Shown here: positions 1-10,829 of the stretch, piece by piece | Numbering within the stretch: position 1 is the first letter of the stretch | Layout: every line of letters begins with the position of its first letter | The notes under the pieces: model-generated | The model's input: the letters and a program-made list of their open reading frames with translations, nothing else | Told to the model about the DNA's origin: nothing | Database searches by the model: none | Translations under genes and position numbers: made by a program | NCBI GenBank assembly: GCA_964036045.1 | Contig: OZ038382.1 | Span: 130,076,556-130,140,555, forward strand | Direction: 5' to 3' | DNA from: Eutreptiella sp. 'Long Island Sound 2002' | Lineage: Eukaryota > Euglenozoa > Euglenophyceae > Eutreptiales > Eutreptiaceae | Length of the DNA: 64,000 nucleotides

Positions 1-2891
1 CCACTAACCCCATGTACGGAAGTGTTCCGTGCCGTGAAGCCCCGCATCGGCAACCGATGCACCGCCAGCGGGGATTTGTGTATCAGAATATCAGGAATCA
101 ACAGGGTTTTATTTTCATATTGTTTCCGTCAATTTTTACGCTTCCGTTCTGATACTCACTGTTTTGACTGCTGGCGGTTGGATCGCGACTTTACCGTAAC
201 CGCCAGTTTAACTGTAATTAATGGAAATTTTAACGCTATCCGTCACGAAGGCTCCAAAGTCGTCAGGAACTGCATGGATGCTTCCGCAATTTTCACATCT
301 TACACTCGCAACCTTAATCCGAATTTTTCAGGATGTCGAAATCGGATTTTCGACTTCGACATCCCCGCACTTGATCTGACCTCTTTCGAGTGGACCTACG
401 TGCTTCCCTATGCACGAATCAACTTTCCCTTTATCCTGCCCTCCATTTGTCTTAAAGCTATGGGCAAAACAAAGTTGATTCCCGAGGCCACTTGTGAGGG
501 TCATATCTCGTGCCGCTTGCGAGTATTGACGATAAGGAAACGTGGGATGTATTCACAATACTCCCGACGTAATTTAGGAAGCATTATATGCCCTGCGTTT
601 CCACACGTGCGCGCTAGTGTAATGGATCATGGTCAAGAGGGTAGAGTTTGCGTTGTAACTCTATGGCCATGATGTTGCGTGCGTTAAGATAACTTTCGAG
701 TGTAGCGCGCAAGTGTTGGTGTTGCATAGGAACTCTCCTTGAGTCCCTATGAGCGATTGACACAAAGTTATGCCCTTGGAGGGGCATGACATATCGTGGT
801 GGGAGCTACCTTTTTGGGCAATATGTGGTATGTGCCATGTGTTGTGTTGCGTGCCCATTTGGCGGGTCCATAGCTCCAAGCCGAACCCGCCAATGGACCT
901 CATATTGAGCAAGCCCCTTCTCCATACTCCCCACGATCAATTGCAAGCCTAACCTTCGTGAAGGGAAGCTTGTGTGGTGATCCCGAAGCGATGCGTTGGG
1001 AGCAAGGTGTGTATTTTGCAATTTTCCATAATTTCATGTGCCCACTTGGGAAGTAGCGCTCGTAACCTTTCAAGGCGCCCCAAGTGGAGCACATATGTGG
1101 GATCGAAGGTCATTGGTGTCAAGTCATTGTGTGTAGAAGGTTTAAGTGATTGCACGATCCAAGCCGAAGATATTATAATATAATTATGCACCTTTCAAGG
1201 CACTTTTGTGTGTGCTTGTGCCAATTTTGCCATTTTTGGCCCGTCATGATGTCAAGTGGCGACCGTGTATCTCAACGTTGCGCTCAATTGACATCATGAC
1301 CCAAGTATGATATGAGAATACATACTTCGGTGCCCAACATATCTTGCACCCGGCGAATAACTCCTCTTAGGCTTGGCATGCCGTGGCCGCCATGTTGGCG
1401 ATTTGGGACTATCCCAAATCATGGGCTCACTTGGCGACCCTGCCATTCCCAATATCGGAGGAGTTGGGCGACGCCCAAAAGATATGTTGGACCAACATGA
1501 CTCGATACCAATCCTATGGCACACTCCGGTCCGAGTCGGGCATGTGCCTCATTTGCCACAGCCATGAGTGTGCGCATTTTTGGCCATTTTGAGCAATTTT
1601 CCACTTTTGCTGCCCGCCGTGCACTATGTTCTAACCCTCGTGCACGCCGGACGCATGGACCAATGGACCATATATGACATGGGTGTTATGGGTAATGGTC
1701 CCCATGGTCCACACACCACGTGGTCGAAGCGGAGCCACCTTCGTTAAGGCGCTAGCCCAAAGTGAGTGTGGGCAATTTTGCAATTTTGGCATTTGTGGAC
1801 CCAATTGGGATCCTCACCACGCCGAGTGGCATTGAGATCTTTGAGAGCCAAGTGCATGGGAGTCTCTGTTGGACTCCAGGTGGATTGCGTGTGGAATGGC
1901 GAATTCGATCTCCAAGCCGGCGTGGAGATATACTATTGGGAGCACACCGAATTTTGGCTCATTTCAAGCAGCCAAAATGAACCAATTTTGGGACCCAGAT
2001 TTCCCTCTTCCGTGTGGTCAATTGGCGGCCCTGTCTCTCTAAGCCCATAGGGAGCCTGGACCTAAATCCAAGTTGTACACTCAGATATGAGTCCTAGGTC
2101 CTGCCTCCTACCCTGTGAGCCATTGGCCTTACCTTGGCCGGGCGAGCCACGCGTGGGAATGACGCCGATTTTGGTGGTTTTGGCATCATGACCCCACTTG
2201 ACTCATCCGTGGTGCCCTGATGCCCGGACCTCAGAGGGAACCAGGTTGGGTGAGGGTTCCAGGGAGTTCATACTCGAAGGGCATAGGGTCAGTTGCCTCG
2301 TCCCTACCTCTGGCGGGTCCTGACGAGAGGTCAATTTTGAAGTTTTTCAAGCTAATATCAGTTTGGGCTGAAACAGCCCATTTTCAGCTACCAACTCCTG
2401 AGGGATAATGGCCGGGCCATATCTCTGGCTCAGAGTGGAGTTGGGACCTGCCTTTAAGGGGGCATGGGGAGCCACTGTCGGTTGGCCTCGGAGCCCCTTG
2501 GTTCCCAGGAACTCGCCTGTGGCTAGGCGAGACACCTCCCCCATTGGCAGGGTTTCAGGGTCCGGACTGAGCAGGGCATGGGTTGTGTTTGAGCCCCCGC
2601 CCCCACCAGCCACTGAGAGGGTCGGACCTGGGATTGGGATACAAGTTAGGATAGAGTGTCTATTGTCCTGTGATGCCCTTACCCCAGTCCAGTCTTAACC
2701 CCATGTGTACATATGCTGATGTGTTGTTGTACATACTTTTGTTCCCTCTTTGCAGAGTGGCAAGGATTCTGAAACGCTTTGTCACATGACATGAGCGCAT
2801 TGATGCCCTTGTGAGCGTAGTGCTTTGCCTGCCTGCTCACTTGCGCGTGTCCCGCAGCGTCCCGTGGCCGGCCCCCCACGGGAACGCGTCA
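1..2891 (+). mobile_element. Copy F: family 1 giant LTR, solo or 3' LTR, left end cut by the window
   Basis: This block is the plus-strand version of the 3.2-kb LTRs at 16749-19939, 31137-34070 and 46191-60741. It ends in the same CGTCA at 2891, but the base after it is not the family 1 leader, so it is either a solo LTR or the 3' LTR of an element lying left of the window. It begins about 60 bp inside the LTR. Compared with B it lacks two pieces near its start, about 50 bp and about 200 bp, the second ending at the GCATCGG hairpin near base 45. It keeps the 58-bp inverted repeat at 1243-1300. Confidence 0.88.
22..672 (+). other. Open frame inside the F LTR, function unknown
   Basis: A 216-codon open frame lies in the first quarter of the LTR. 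The same frame is open in the other family 1 LTRs: 58028-58516 (+, 162 codons), 19076-19516 (-, 146 codons) and, shortened by a deletion, 33270-33602 (-). The shared peptide includes the stretch DIPALDLTSFEWTYVL. I know no protein family that matches. The copies are only moderately diverged, so the lack of stops may be chance. I would not call it a gene without substitution evidence. Confidence 0.3.
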
Positions 2892-3164
2892 CTACCGGAA
2901 AAGGTTTCGTATTTGCCCACACTTATGCTTGTTCCTTGTATCTGTTTTGGAAAACGTTGTTGAACTTCCACATGTCAAAATAAGGTCCAAACAAAGATAA
3001 TGTAGAGCAAGTCCAGGCACCGGATCAATGAAATCAGGATAAATCCTTCCACAATCAAAACATGTGTGACAAAGAGGAGCTGAAGATAGACAGTGCAGGC
3101 TTAAATAAAAAGCTTCGGTCACATATGGACAAAAAAAATAATTTCATCATCAAAACTGACATTA
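2892..3164. other. Unassigned flank right of F
   Basis: I recognise no gene or element here. It is AT-rich, and its right part has weak similarity to the stretch before the second copy of the direct repeat (about 8900-9084), so the duplicated unit may extend a little further left than I drew it. Confidence 0.5.
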
Positions 3165-3665
3165 GTTTGGCCACCAAAAATTGTCCCTAGCACTTCATGT
3201 GCACCTGTTTTCACATCCAATGGCGTTGGTTAGGAGTCTGGGGCAGGTAGGTTGCGCCAGACACAGGATATGGCTTCACCAGCACGGCCAAGCAACTGAA
3301 TTCAGAAGGAGTTAAAACGTAGAACCACATTAAGTGATAGAAACAATTGAGTATAGGGGTTCTGAGGTGGGAGACCACTAGGCTTAACCTACAAGGCCCA
3401 AGGCATAAGGTGCCCATTTTCTTTCGGTAGTACCTCCATGAAGGAAGATACCTCCGCTCACTTCAGTGGTAGGAGTGAACTTCACGGGGGGGCTAGGCTC
3501 ATAACTCTAGTCACTTTGGAAAATGTACTTCAAGCCTCAAAAGAGTGATACAAATGATTAAGTGTTAGTCTCAACAACTTTCCAAGGATTAGGGGGGGCT
3601 TGGCCTGGATCAAGTACCGCACGAAAGGCATCGTAGTGACTTTTTCTTACTGTGACAGCTTGATC
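3165..3665 (+). repeat. 0.5-kb dispersed direct repeat, copy 1
   Basis: This block aligns by eye in the same orientation with 9085-9594. Shared landmarks in order are CACTTCATGTGCAC, CAGGATATGGCTT-like text, GAGTATAGGGG, CCACTAGGCTTAACC, the GAAGGAAGATACCTCC block and GATTAGGGGGGGCTTGG. The match ends just before TTGATCAA. The two copies are about 5.9 kb apart. They could be diverged LTRs of an old element, or copies of a short interspersed repeat. I find no coding domain between them that would decide. Confidence 0.75.
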
Positions 3666-5339
3666 AACACCACTGTCATCGAGGCTCATGATCACAGCAA
3701 TGAAACCCCAACACTCAAAGAGCTGTTGACGCTCTTCCCTATCCGGGGAGGCAGCTCTGCCTACGGTGAAATGAATACCAGGAACTGTGAAACTTTTTTG
3801 CAGCTTTCTTTGTCGTCCCTTGGACAGTGGTAGCTGCGCATTGAGCCAGGGGAGCACCAGTCGGCCAATGGCCATTATACAGTGCAATACACAGGGCTAA
3901 ACATTCCTTCGGCACGTTCGAAACATGGGGTCTGCAACCACACATTGTGCTACAGCAGAAATAGGCTCCAAACCCTTGCGGGCGGTGTCACTTTCCATTG
4001 TGCGCTTCTCTTCAGCCCCTACGAAACATGAGGATGAGGTGTCCCAATAGGCTGCAGAATAAAACAAAGGCACCATCCAGGATGTCGTAATGCCCAGCAG
4101 TCCCTTTGTTCAGGGGATGTCCCCGTCAAAATCCAGGGTACATGGGACCGTACCCAGCCGCAAGTGGACCTTCTTCAGTGCAATGAGCTTCTGCAAAGGC
4201 AAAACTGTGTTTCCTACGTAGAAAGGGCTTTGTACACAAGAAAGGTGTTTTGTACAAAAACACGATTTGACACCTGGATTTTGGGGCGCCGGAGGTCTGC
4301 AAGTAGCCCCAAGTCCTTGTCAGAACAATACGCCAGGCACAAAACAGAGCCATGGGACACGAATCTCGCAAGTTTTATCTGATTTATAACAGAGATATTT
4401 AACTTAGGACCAGCTACAAGATGCCACTGGGTACGCATCACCCCGTCTGAGAAGCCGGAGGCCGTTCGGCGGGTGTCCAACAGTAGACAACAAGCATGGA
4501 ATGGGCTGAATATATTCCAGCAATGAAGTAAATTTCCAATGGATCCTTCACGCCCCTTGGGCGGTGGTGCCCTTTGCATACCAGGTCGGACCCACGTCCA
4601 TGGCGGCGGCCATTTGTTTCCATGCGGCATTAACGGTCCTCTGCCCAGGGAAACCTCTTCGGGCGGACAAGCCTGCTGCCCTCTGAAAGAGCGCAGTTTG
4701 CTGGCGAGGAAAACGCAGCAACTTGCAACGTCGCTCCTTTCCAAGACCTAGTTCCAGCAGGAAAAAAACACACTGTATCACGAGGTGTGCAGAGAAAAGT
4801 GGCGTACCGCCGCAGGCTACTGACTTCCAAGTCAACAACAGGTTTTGCAGTTGCACGCAAGCACAGTACACTGCGAAGCAAAGCTGGACCCCTCCCAGAT
4901 GATAGAAAAAGGTTAGCAATTATAGACGCACCTCAGGATCATACATGTGCGTCCACGACAGACGCTTGAAGTGCGTGATAGTTTCGAACATGATACACCA
5001 AACGAAAAACTGAAGTAGAGTGCAACAGAAATGGTGGTTTTTCAACGCAATAAAGGTCCTGGTTGCACGTAAGCTGCGGTGCAGGGGGCTTTCTATGCGC
5101 GGCGTCTGCGCGCACGGGATTCCCGTTGCAGGTGTAGGAATTTCATCATTTCTGGTCAGAATAACAGCAAAACGAAAAAAAAGGACCACAGATGGAGTTT
5201 GTTTCGCAAATAGTGCTTCATACGAGACGTCGTGTTTCGTACGCGGTCCGATCTTTCGTACGCAAATTTACCCTATGTAAGTGGGCTCCTAGGGCTGCTA
5301 TGCTGGTTGTTTGGTGATGTGCAGTACTTGGGTGGCCTG
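3666..5339. other. Unassigned stretch
   Basis: The longest open frame here is a 176-codon one on the minus strand (4214-4744). It has no motif I know, and frames overlap it on both strands. I see no conserved domain, tRNA or tandem repeat. Confidence 0.5.
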
Positions 5340-7605
5340 CGATGTGTGTTTCTTGTCGTGTTGGGTTGTTGTTCTTCTTCCCTGAACCATGGTTAGTCAC
5401 TGCCCTTGATGCTGTGCGCTGTCTCGTGTCCTGTTGTGTTGTGCCTTGTTTTATTGCGTGTTCTTTCCGGTGTTGCGCCGTGGTGTGCTCGGCCTCTGTG
5501 CTTGCGTCGCGTCATTTGGCGCTTTGTGTCAGCGTGTTTTTTGGTGTGGTGTGCTTTTCTCTTTGCTATTGTGCAGTTCCCAGGTGCGCCGTGCTGTTCG
5601 TGTCCGTTCTTTGGATCGCCACCCGACCTTGTGTGTGCTGCCTCTGGTGTTGTGCGATGCCTTGTATAGTCTTTTTTTGTTGTGCAGCATGTGCGGTCTA
5701 GCCTTGCGCTGGGCCGGTTTGCTTCATTGTTGCTGTGTGCGCCGCTTCTGTGCTGTGTCTTGTGTGTGTTGTGTCCTCTCACCTTGTGTTACTTGGTGCT
5801 GTGCTGTTCCCTTTTGGTGTCATGCTTTGCCGTGTCCTGTAGCACCATGTTGCGTTCTACCGTGGTGGTGCGCACTGCCCCCCGTCCCCCCCGGCTGTTG
5901 TTCCTGATGTTTTGCGGTGCCCTGCGTCTTTGTTTTATTGCGGCGTGGTGTGTTCTCCAGTCTCCGTGTTACTGTCTCGTGCTGTGCCCTTGTGCTTGCT
6001 TTGCGGCAGGGTGCCGTGGCTCTTCTTGTTGTATTGTTGGTGTTGTGTCTTGCTGTCTACGTTTGGTTGTGTATTGTGCTGTTTTCTTTGGTACCGTGCT
6101 TTGCCGTGTCGCGGTGCACCATGGTGTTTATTTCAGCGCTGTGCTGTCCGGCATTGTGCTGTTTGCGTTGTGCAGTAGTGGTGCCCCACGCCCGGCCAAT
6201 TGTTGCTCCTGGTGTAGTGCGGTGTGCTGTGTCATGTTGCGTTGAGACGCTGTCCATTTTGCAGTGAGTTTGTTGCTGTGCCGTGCTGGGCTGGTGTGCT
6301 GGATTGGTGTGCTTGACGTTTGGCAAAAAACCGCTGCGCGTCTTGTTCTGATGTCAGTGCTCGGTCTAGCTCGTGTGCTTTTGTGCATGCTGTGCCGTTT
6401 TCTTTGGTGCCGTGCTTCGCAGTGTCACAGTGGGCTATGTCGTTTGGTGCGGTGCTAGGATGTGTGGCTTTGTGCTGTCTGCTTTGTAATGCTCTGCCCC
6501 TCCTCCCCCCCTGCCAGCTGTTCTTCCCATCTACTGTGGTTTCCCGCCTCCTGCTGTGATCTGCCTTGGTTCATGGGGTGCTCTGTCCTGCGTTTTCCGT
6601 GGTGCTTTGCTCTTCTCTGTTGGTGTGCTTGCGCCTTGCTGTTTGGTGCGGTGGTGGGCTGTGGTGTTGCTTTCACTGCTTGCTGTTGTGTGTTCTCATT
6701 TGCTACGCTTTTTGTTTTGGTGCTCTGCGGTACCCTGTGGACCGTGCTGCTTGGTGCAATGCTGCACCATGTTGCTGTATGCCGTGCATGGTGCTGTGCT
6801 ACGCTGGGCCGGCGTTCTTTAGTCGTTTTGTGCAGCACGGTGCCGTGGTGCGCCTTGTTGTCTTTTTGTGTTGTATCCTGCTATCAGGCGTTGTTGTATG
6901 ATGTGCTCTTTTTTCCAGTGCTGTGCCTTGCCGTTCTGTGAAGCTCCGAGCTACTTCTGTCTGTGTTGTGACCCACCCTAGTGGGCCTTGCTGTTTCATG
7001 TTGGTGTGCCATGTTGCGCTGTTGTGCGCTGGCGTCTTTTGTGTTGTGCCAAGTATTGCCGTGTCATGCCGTGGTGTGACTCGGTGTTATGTGCTTGCTT
7101 GTCCTTCTTGTTGCGCTGTTTGTTCCGTGCCTTGCCGTGTTGCGTGCTGCCCCAAGCGTTGCTGTGCTCTGTCCCTGGGCTGAGTGCTGTGTTGCTCTGC
7201 TATGCTGCCTGCGGTGCTTTGTGTTGTTTTTCCTGGTGCTGTGTTGTGTTGCCTGTCACTTGCAGTGCTGTGTCGTGTTGTACTGGCGCGCCTGCGCGTA
7301 TTGGACTGTGCGGTGCTCTGCTGCCTCCTTTGGGCTGGTTGGTGCCTTTTTTTGTTTTGGTGTCTGTTGTTTCTGAGGATTTGTTGGTGGGTATGGTTGC
7401 TTGCTGCTGTCTCCTGGCACCCTGGGTTGGCCTTTGTGTCCCTGGCTGGTCACTTGGAGGTTGCTCTATTGTCTGGTGTGGCTTGCTTTGGTGCCCTGCT
7501 CCCCCGTGCCGTGTCGTGTGGTGCTGTGCTGCCGTGTGATACCGTGATTTTGGACTGCTCTGTATGTTTTGCTTTGCTGTTTGTTTCTTTTTTTCCTCAT
7601 GATAT
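5340..7605 (+). repeat. A-poor, GT-rich degenerate tandem tract
   Basis: For about 2.3 kb the plus strand is dominated by T, G and C with few A, built of variants of TGTGCTGTGCCGTG. There is a loose longer period: a TTTTCTTTGG/TTTTGG block followed by GTGCTTYGC recurs near 5810, 6085 and 6400, and a C-rich block followed by TGTTGTTCC-like text recurs near 5870, 6180 and 6490, spacings of roughly 280-315 bp. All three plus frames stay open for long stretches because stop codons need A. The resulting Cys/Val/Leu-rich translations are composition artefacts, not genes. Confidence 0.75.
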
Positions 7606-8189
7606 GTAAAAAGCACAGCAAAACCCATTAAAATGTTTGTACAATCCTAAAATAAAATACAATTCAACACAACTGGTCATGCAACACAGACGTGAGCAGC
7701 AAGACCATGGGTGCAAGTTGTACTTACGTGTCGCCGAATGCTCGCAGTGGCTTGCGATCGCTGTTGGCGAGGATATTCGGAATGTTGATGTTCTTGTTTT
7801 GCAAGGGGTGAATCGCATTTCCCTCTGGCCAACTGGCCTGAACTAACAAAAGGGAGAGAAGGCATGGACAAGGGAGGGAAGGTTGGAGCATGGGGAACAA
7901 CAGAAAGTGACAGCAAGGGGGGTGCAGGCACGTGGCGACCTAGAGAACGTTTTGGGGTTTTTGGCGCTGCTTGAGATGCGTTTTCCTCAACTGATACGGC
8001 TTGTGTGACAACGAGGGACACCGCAGTATGTTCTGACCAGTGCTACGGCGCTTATGTCGCTATTTCAGTATTTGTTTTCCTCTTTTAGCCGTAAATTGTT
8101 CTGTCCTTGTTTTAACGTGTTTCGTGGGGTTTTACTTATCTTTTAATTGCATTCTGGCGCCAGGAAGCATCTTTGCGCATGTAGTACGG
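7606..8189. other. Unassigned stretch between the GT-rich tract and relic G
   Basis: Nothing recognisable. Short open frames on both strands lack known motifs. Confidence 0.5.
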
Positions 8190-8370
8190 CTGATGCTCCA
8201 CTGGGCGATAGATCAACCACATGCAGACCATGGCGGACAAAGTTCAAGCCCTATTGGCCAAAGTGCGCCAGCAGGAGCACTCCAAGAAAAATCGCAGCGG
8301 AATACTTGCAGCCTTCAAGGAGGGGGAGTAGGTCTTGACCCACCACTCACGGCTACTTCCGCGGAGATAC
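8190..8370 (+). pseudogene. Relic G: integrase C-terminal fragment of a family 2 element
   Basis: From 8221 the frame reads MQTMADKVQALLAKVRQQE, then KKN, FKEGE, a TAG stop and VLTHHSRL. This lines up with the integrase of element C (minus strand near 50000-50130), which reads DKAKAMLQRVRERQ, KKN, YQEGDWVLVHHSRLP. The stop sits where C has Trp. The likeness fades after about 8370, perhaps with a frameshift. No LTR, RT or chromodomain was found on either side, so this is an isolated plus-strand fragment that an ORF scan alone would miss. Confidence 0.7.
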
Positions 8371-9084
8371 GTAGGCCTTTGTCGCAGTCGCAGTTCACAA
8401 TAGCCCCGATCGTGGCATTTCGTGCCAGGAACATGAAAATGTAAGAAGAAAGCAACACCGACAGCTGCGGGTGTGAATGTCTATCAGTAGAGTGAAAAGG
8501 TCTGCACATCATACTTGCATTTTTTATCGCTGACCGTTAAGTTTCACAATTTCAAAACTTCCGATCTCCAGAAACTTAGCTAGTCACACCCAAGCAAAAG
8601 TACAGAGCCGTTCGCAGACTCATAGTCGCCACGGATCGCATGTGAGACCCAACCATCCCTCACCAAAAGCACTGCCAACAACCACTCCACTTTCAACAGA
8701 AACAACATTCAAGAGGCCTTCAAGAGAGGGCATCATGGAGCCGGCCGAACCATGGCGTGCCATGCGCAAAAAAACATATGTTTTTTTAGGGGCAAGTGCG
8801 GCGGAACGATGTTGGTGTGGGTCATGCTAAAGGCTTCCAGAAAGAATATCTTCAATTATTGCCCTAAAGGTTTTGATGAAAATCTGCAGGTGTGGTAGTT
8901 GAAAAACAGGACCACAGCAGCAAGTAGAGCATGAGGAGGATAAGGATCTAATCACTCAATAGTTTTGAAATCCAATGTATCAGAGAAGGGCTGCCAATAA
9001 CAACAAATGTAGTGTATAGACAGAAGCAAGCCTGAACACACTGCATTCATCAAAAAAGATGATTCTAATAGAGAAAACCGGCTG
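8371..9084. other. Unassigned stretch
   Basis: No gene or element recognised. The right end has weak similarity to 2940-3160, the sequence before the first direct-repeat copy. Confidence 0.45.
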
Positions 9085-9594
9085 AGATTTGGCTTCAAGG
9101 ATAGCTCCAACCACTTCATGTGCACTGATTACGATTCAATGGGGTTGGTTAGGTATCAGGGGCATAGGAGTTGAGCCAGACACGGGATATGGCTTGGCCA
9201 GCATGGCCAAGCAACGGCTTCCAGAATCAGTTACAAATCAGAACCACAATAAGTAGTAGAAACATTTGAGTATAGGGGTCCTGAGTTGTGAGACCACTAG
9301 GCTTAACCTACAAGGCCCAAGGCATGAAGTGCCTCCTTTGTTTCGGTATAACCTCTATGAAGGAAGATACCTCCCCTCATTTGAGTGGTAGGAGTGAGCG
9401 TCATGAGGGAGCTAGGGTTGTAACCCTAGTTACTTCGTGAAAGTGTACTTCAAGCCTCAAAAGAGTGATAAAAATGATTACATGTTAGTCTCCATTACTG
9501 CTCAGGGATTAGGGGGGGCTTGGCCTGGATAACGTACCCCAAGAAAGACATGGTAGTGAATATTTCTTACTCCCCCCTGGAGTACTAGTTGATC
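9085..9594 (+). repeat. 0.5-kb dispersed direct repeat, copy 2
   Basis: This is the second copy of the block at 3165-3665, in the same orientation, sharing its landmarks in order and the end just before TTGATCAA. Differences are scattered base changes and small indels, so the duplication is not recent. Confidence 0.75.
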
Positions 9595-9809
9595 AAGCTA
9601 GTAGCACCAAGGAAAAAGGCTCAAATTACCCTGAAACTACCTCAGAAACCGCTTAAAAACAGCATAGGACTTTCTCATCGGTTCACGGAAGCATATCACA
9701 CTGTAGGTAGCCTTGAAAAACAGTGTAATGTACCCAGTGTGACGTATTTCGAAGGGGCATTCCTCAAAGGTCGCTGGCGCGAGGTGAAATCATTTGGTAA
9801 AAGTGTGAG

Positions 9810-9875
9810 GCCAGTGGTGATTGAACCCAGGATCTCCTCCCTAGAGTATACATGTTTGCCCACTAGGGTATGGTC
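9810..9875 (-). other. tRNA-like block with A-box and B-box matches (possible SINE head)
   Basis: On the minus strand, TACCCTAGTGG (9870-9860) resembles an RNA polymerase III A box and GGTTCAATCAC (9827-9817) resembles a B box. The spacing and the text between (CTAGGG, then GAGATCCTGG) resemble the tRNA-like block in the family 2 LTRs. I cannot fold a convincing acceptor stem here, so it may be a decayed SINE head or an LTR remnant. Confidence 0.4.
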
Positions 9876-10829
9876 GAACGCTCTAATGCGGACGGCCATC
9901 GCTGTATATACAGCGTTTTAGTAAACATCCTGACCCAGTCTCAGGGCGGATCAATACTGCTGATGGAGTGCACAAAACTCCATGAGCTGAAAAAAAAGAA
10001 AATGGAACCAACAAGGAGTGAATCCTGTGGTTTAGCGAAGAGGTTAGCGATTTAAGAATTCAAATCGCTAAAATTTGACGTATAATCGTTAGAAATCCTC
10101 ATTTATAGTCTACACTTTACAGTCGCAGAGAGGGGTAACAGAGCTGCGCTTAAAAACAGAACCTACGGAAGCCAAACGGCCATACAGAAAGAAGGTATGA
10201 GCCGTGCTTTTAATAGTTTTTAAAAGGAATTTTTGCACAGTTGCATCAAAAATGTTATAAACTTTAGGTCAAAGAGTGAAACAAACAGCCACACAACAGA
10301 GCAGGCGGACAACCCGCCTCTCAGCTATGTTACTGTCAAGTCACACGTATGCCTTCTCTTCGTGTTGTCATTTGGGTCAAAACGCTAGGGTTGTCACAGC
10401 CAGGTTCGTTGGGGACTTGGGTCCTTACCTTCCTTGGTCTGCACAGGTAAAACAAAGAATCAAAGGTTTGCCAAACGAATGGAGCACGCAGCGCGCACAT
10501 AGGGTTAGGATCAGCGATGTGCTCACGTTGCATGTGCCTAATCCGAGTATTCGCTTTCCCTGTGCATCCCATCACTCCTTCCTTTTCTTCACAGGTGAAA
10601 AAGAAAGTGCTTGTGCGCGTCTGCTTTGCTGTAGCGTTCACGTAGGGTAGCTTAAAACGGTACGCTTCGGTTTTGTGCTGTGCAGTTGACCTTCATTCCT
10701 CTCTTTTTCTTGCAGGTTACAAAGGTAAGAGTGTATGATACACACAATGCATTAATCGCTTAGGGTGGTTATAAAGCGCCGTAGGGTTGTTTAAGCGCTT
10801 AGGTTTGCTCTTGCACTTGTTGTTCTTCG
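9876..10829. other. Unassigned stretch left of element E
   Basis: No gene recognised. It may contain the decayed 3' LTR of E, but I could not align it with the C or D LTRs. Several CAG-GT junctions follow pyrimidine runs (near 10450, 10595 and 10715), a weak resemblance to 3' splice sites. Confidence 0.4.

Noticed and set aside
4214-4744. A 176-codon minus-strand open frame as a gene
   Set aside because: No recognisable motif, frames overlap it on both strands, and there is no second copy for comparison.
5342-7609. Overlapping plus-strand frames of up to 187 codons rich in Cys and Val, looking like membrane proteins
   Set aside because: All three frames are open because the strand lacks A and therefore stops. 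There is no signal peptide logic or domain, and frames overlap throughout.
10440-10730. Pyrimidine-CAG-GT junctions as exons of a host gene
   Set aside because: Isolated splice-like motifs without any coding similarity nearby; similar text appears in the family 2 3' noncoding region.
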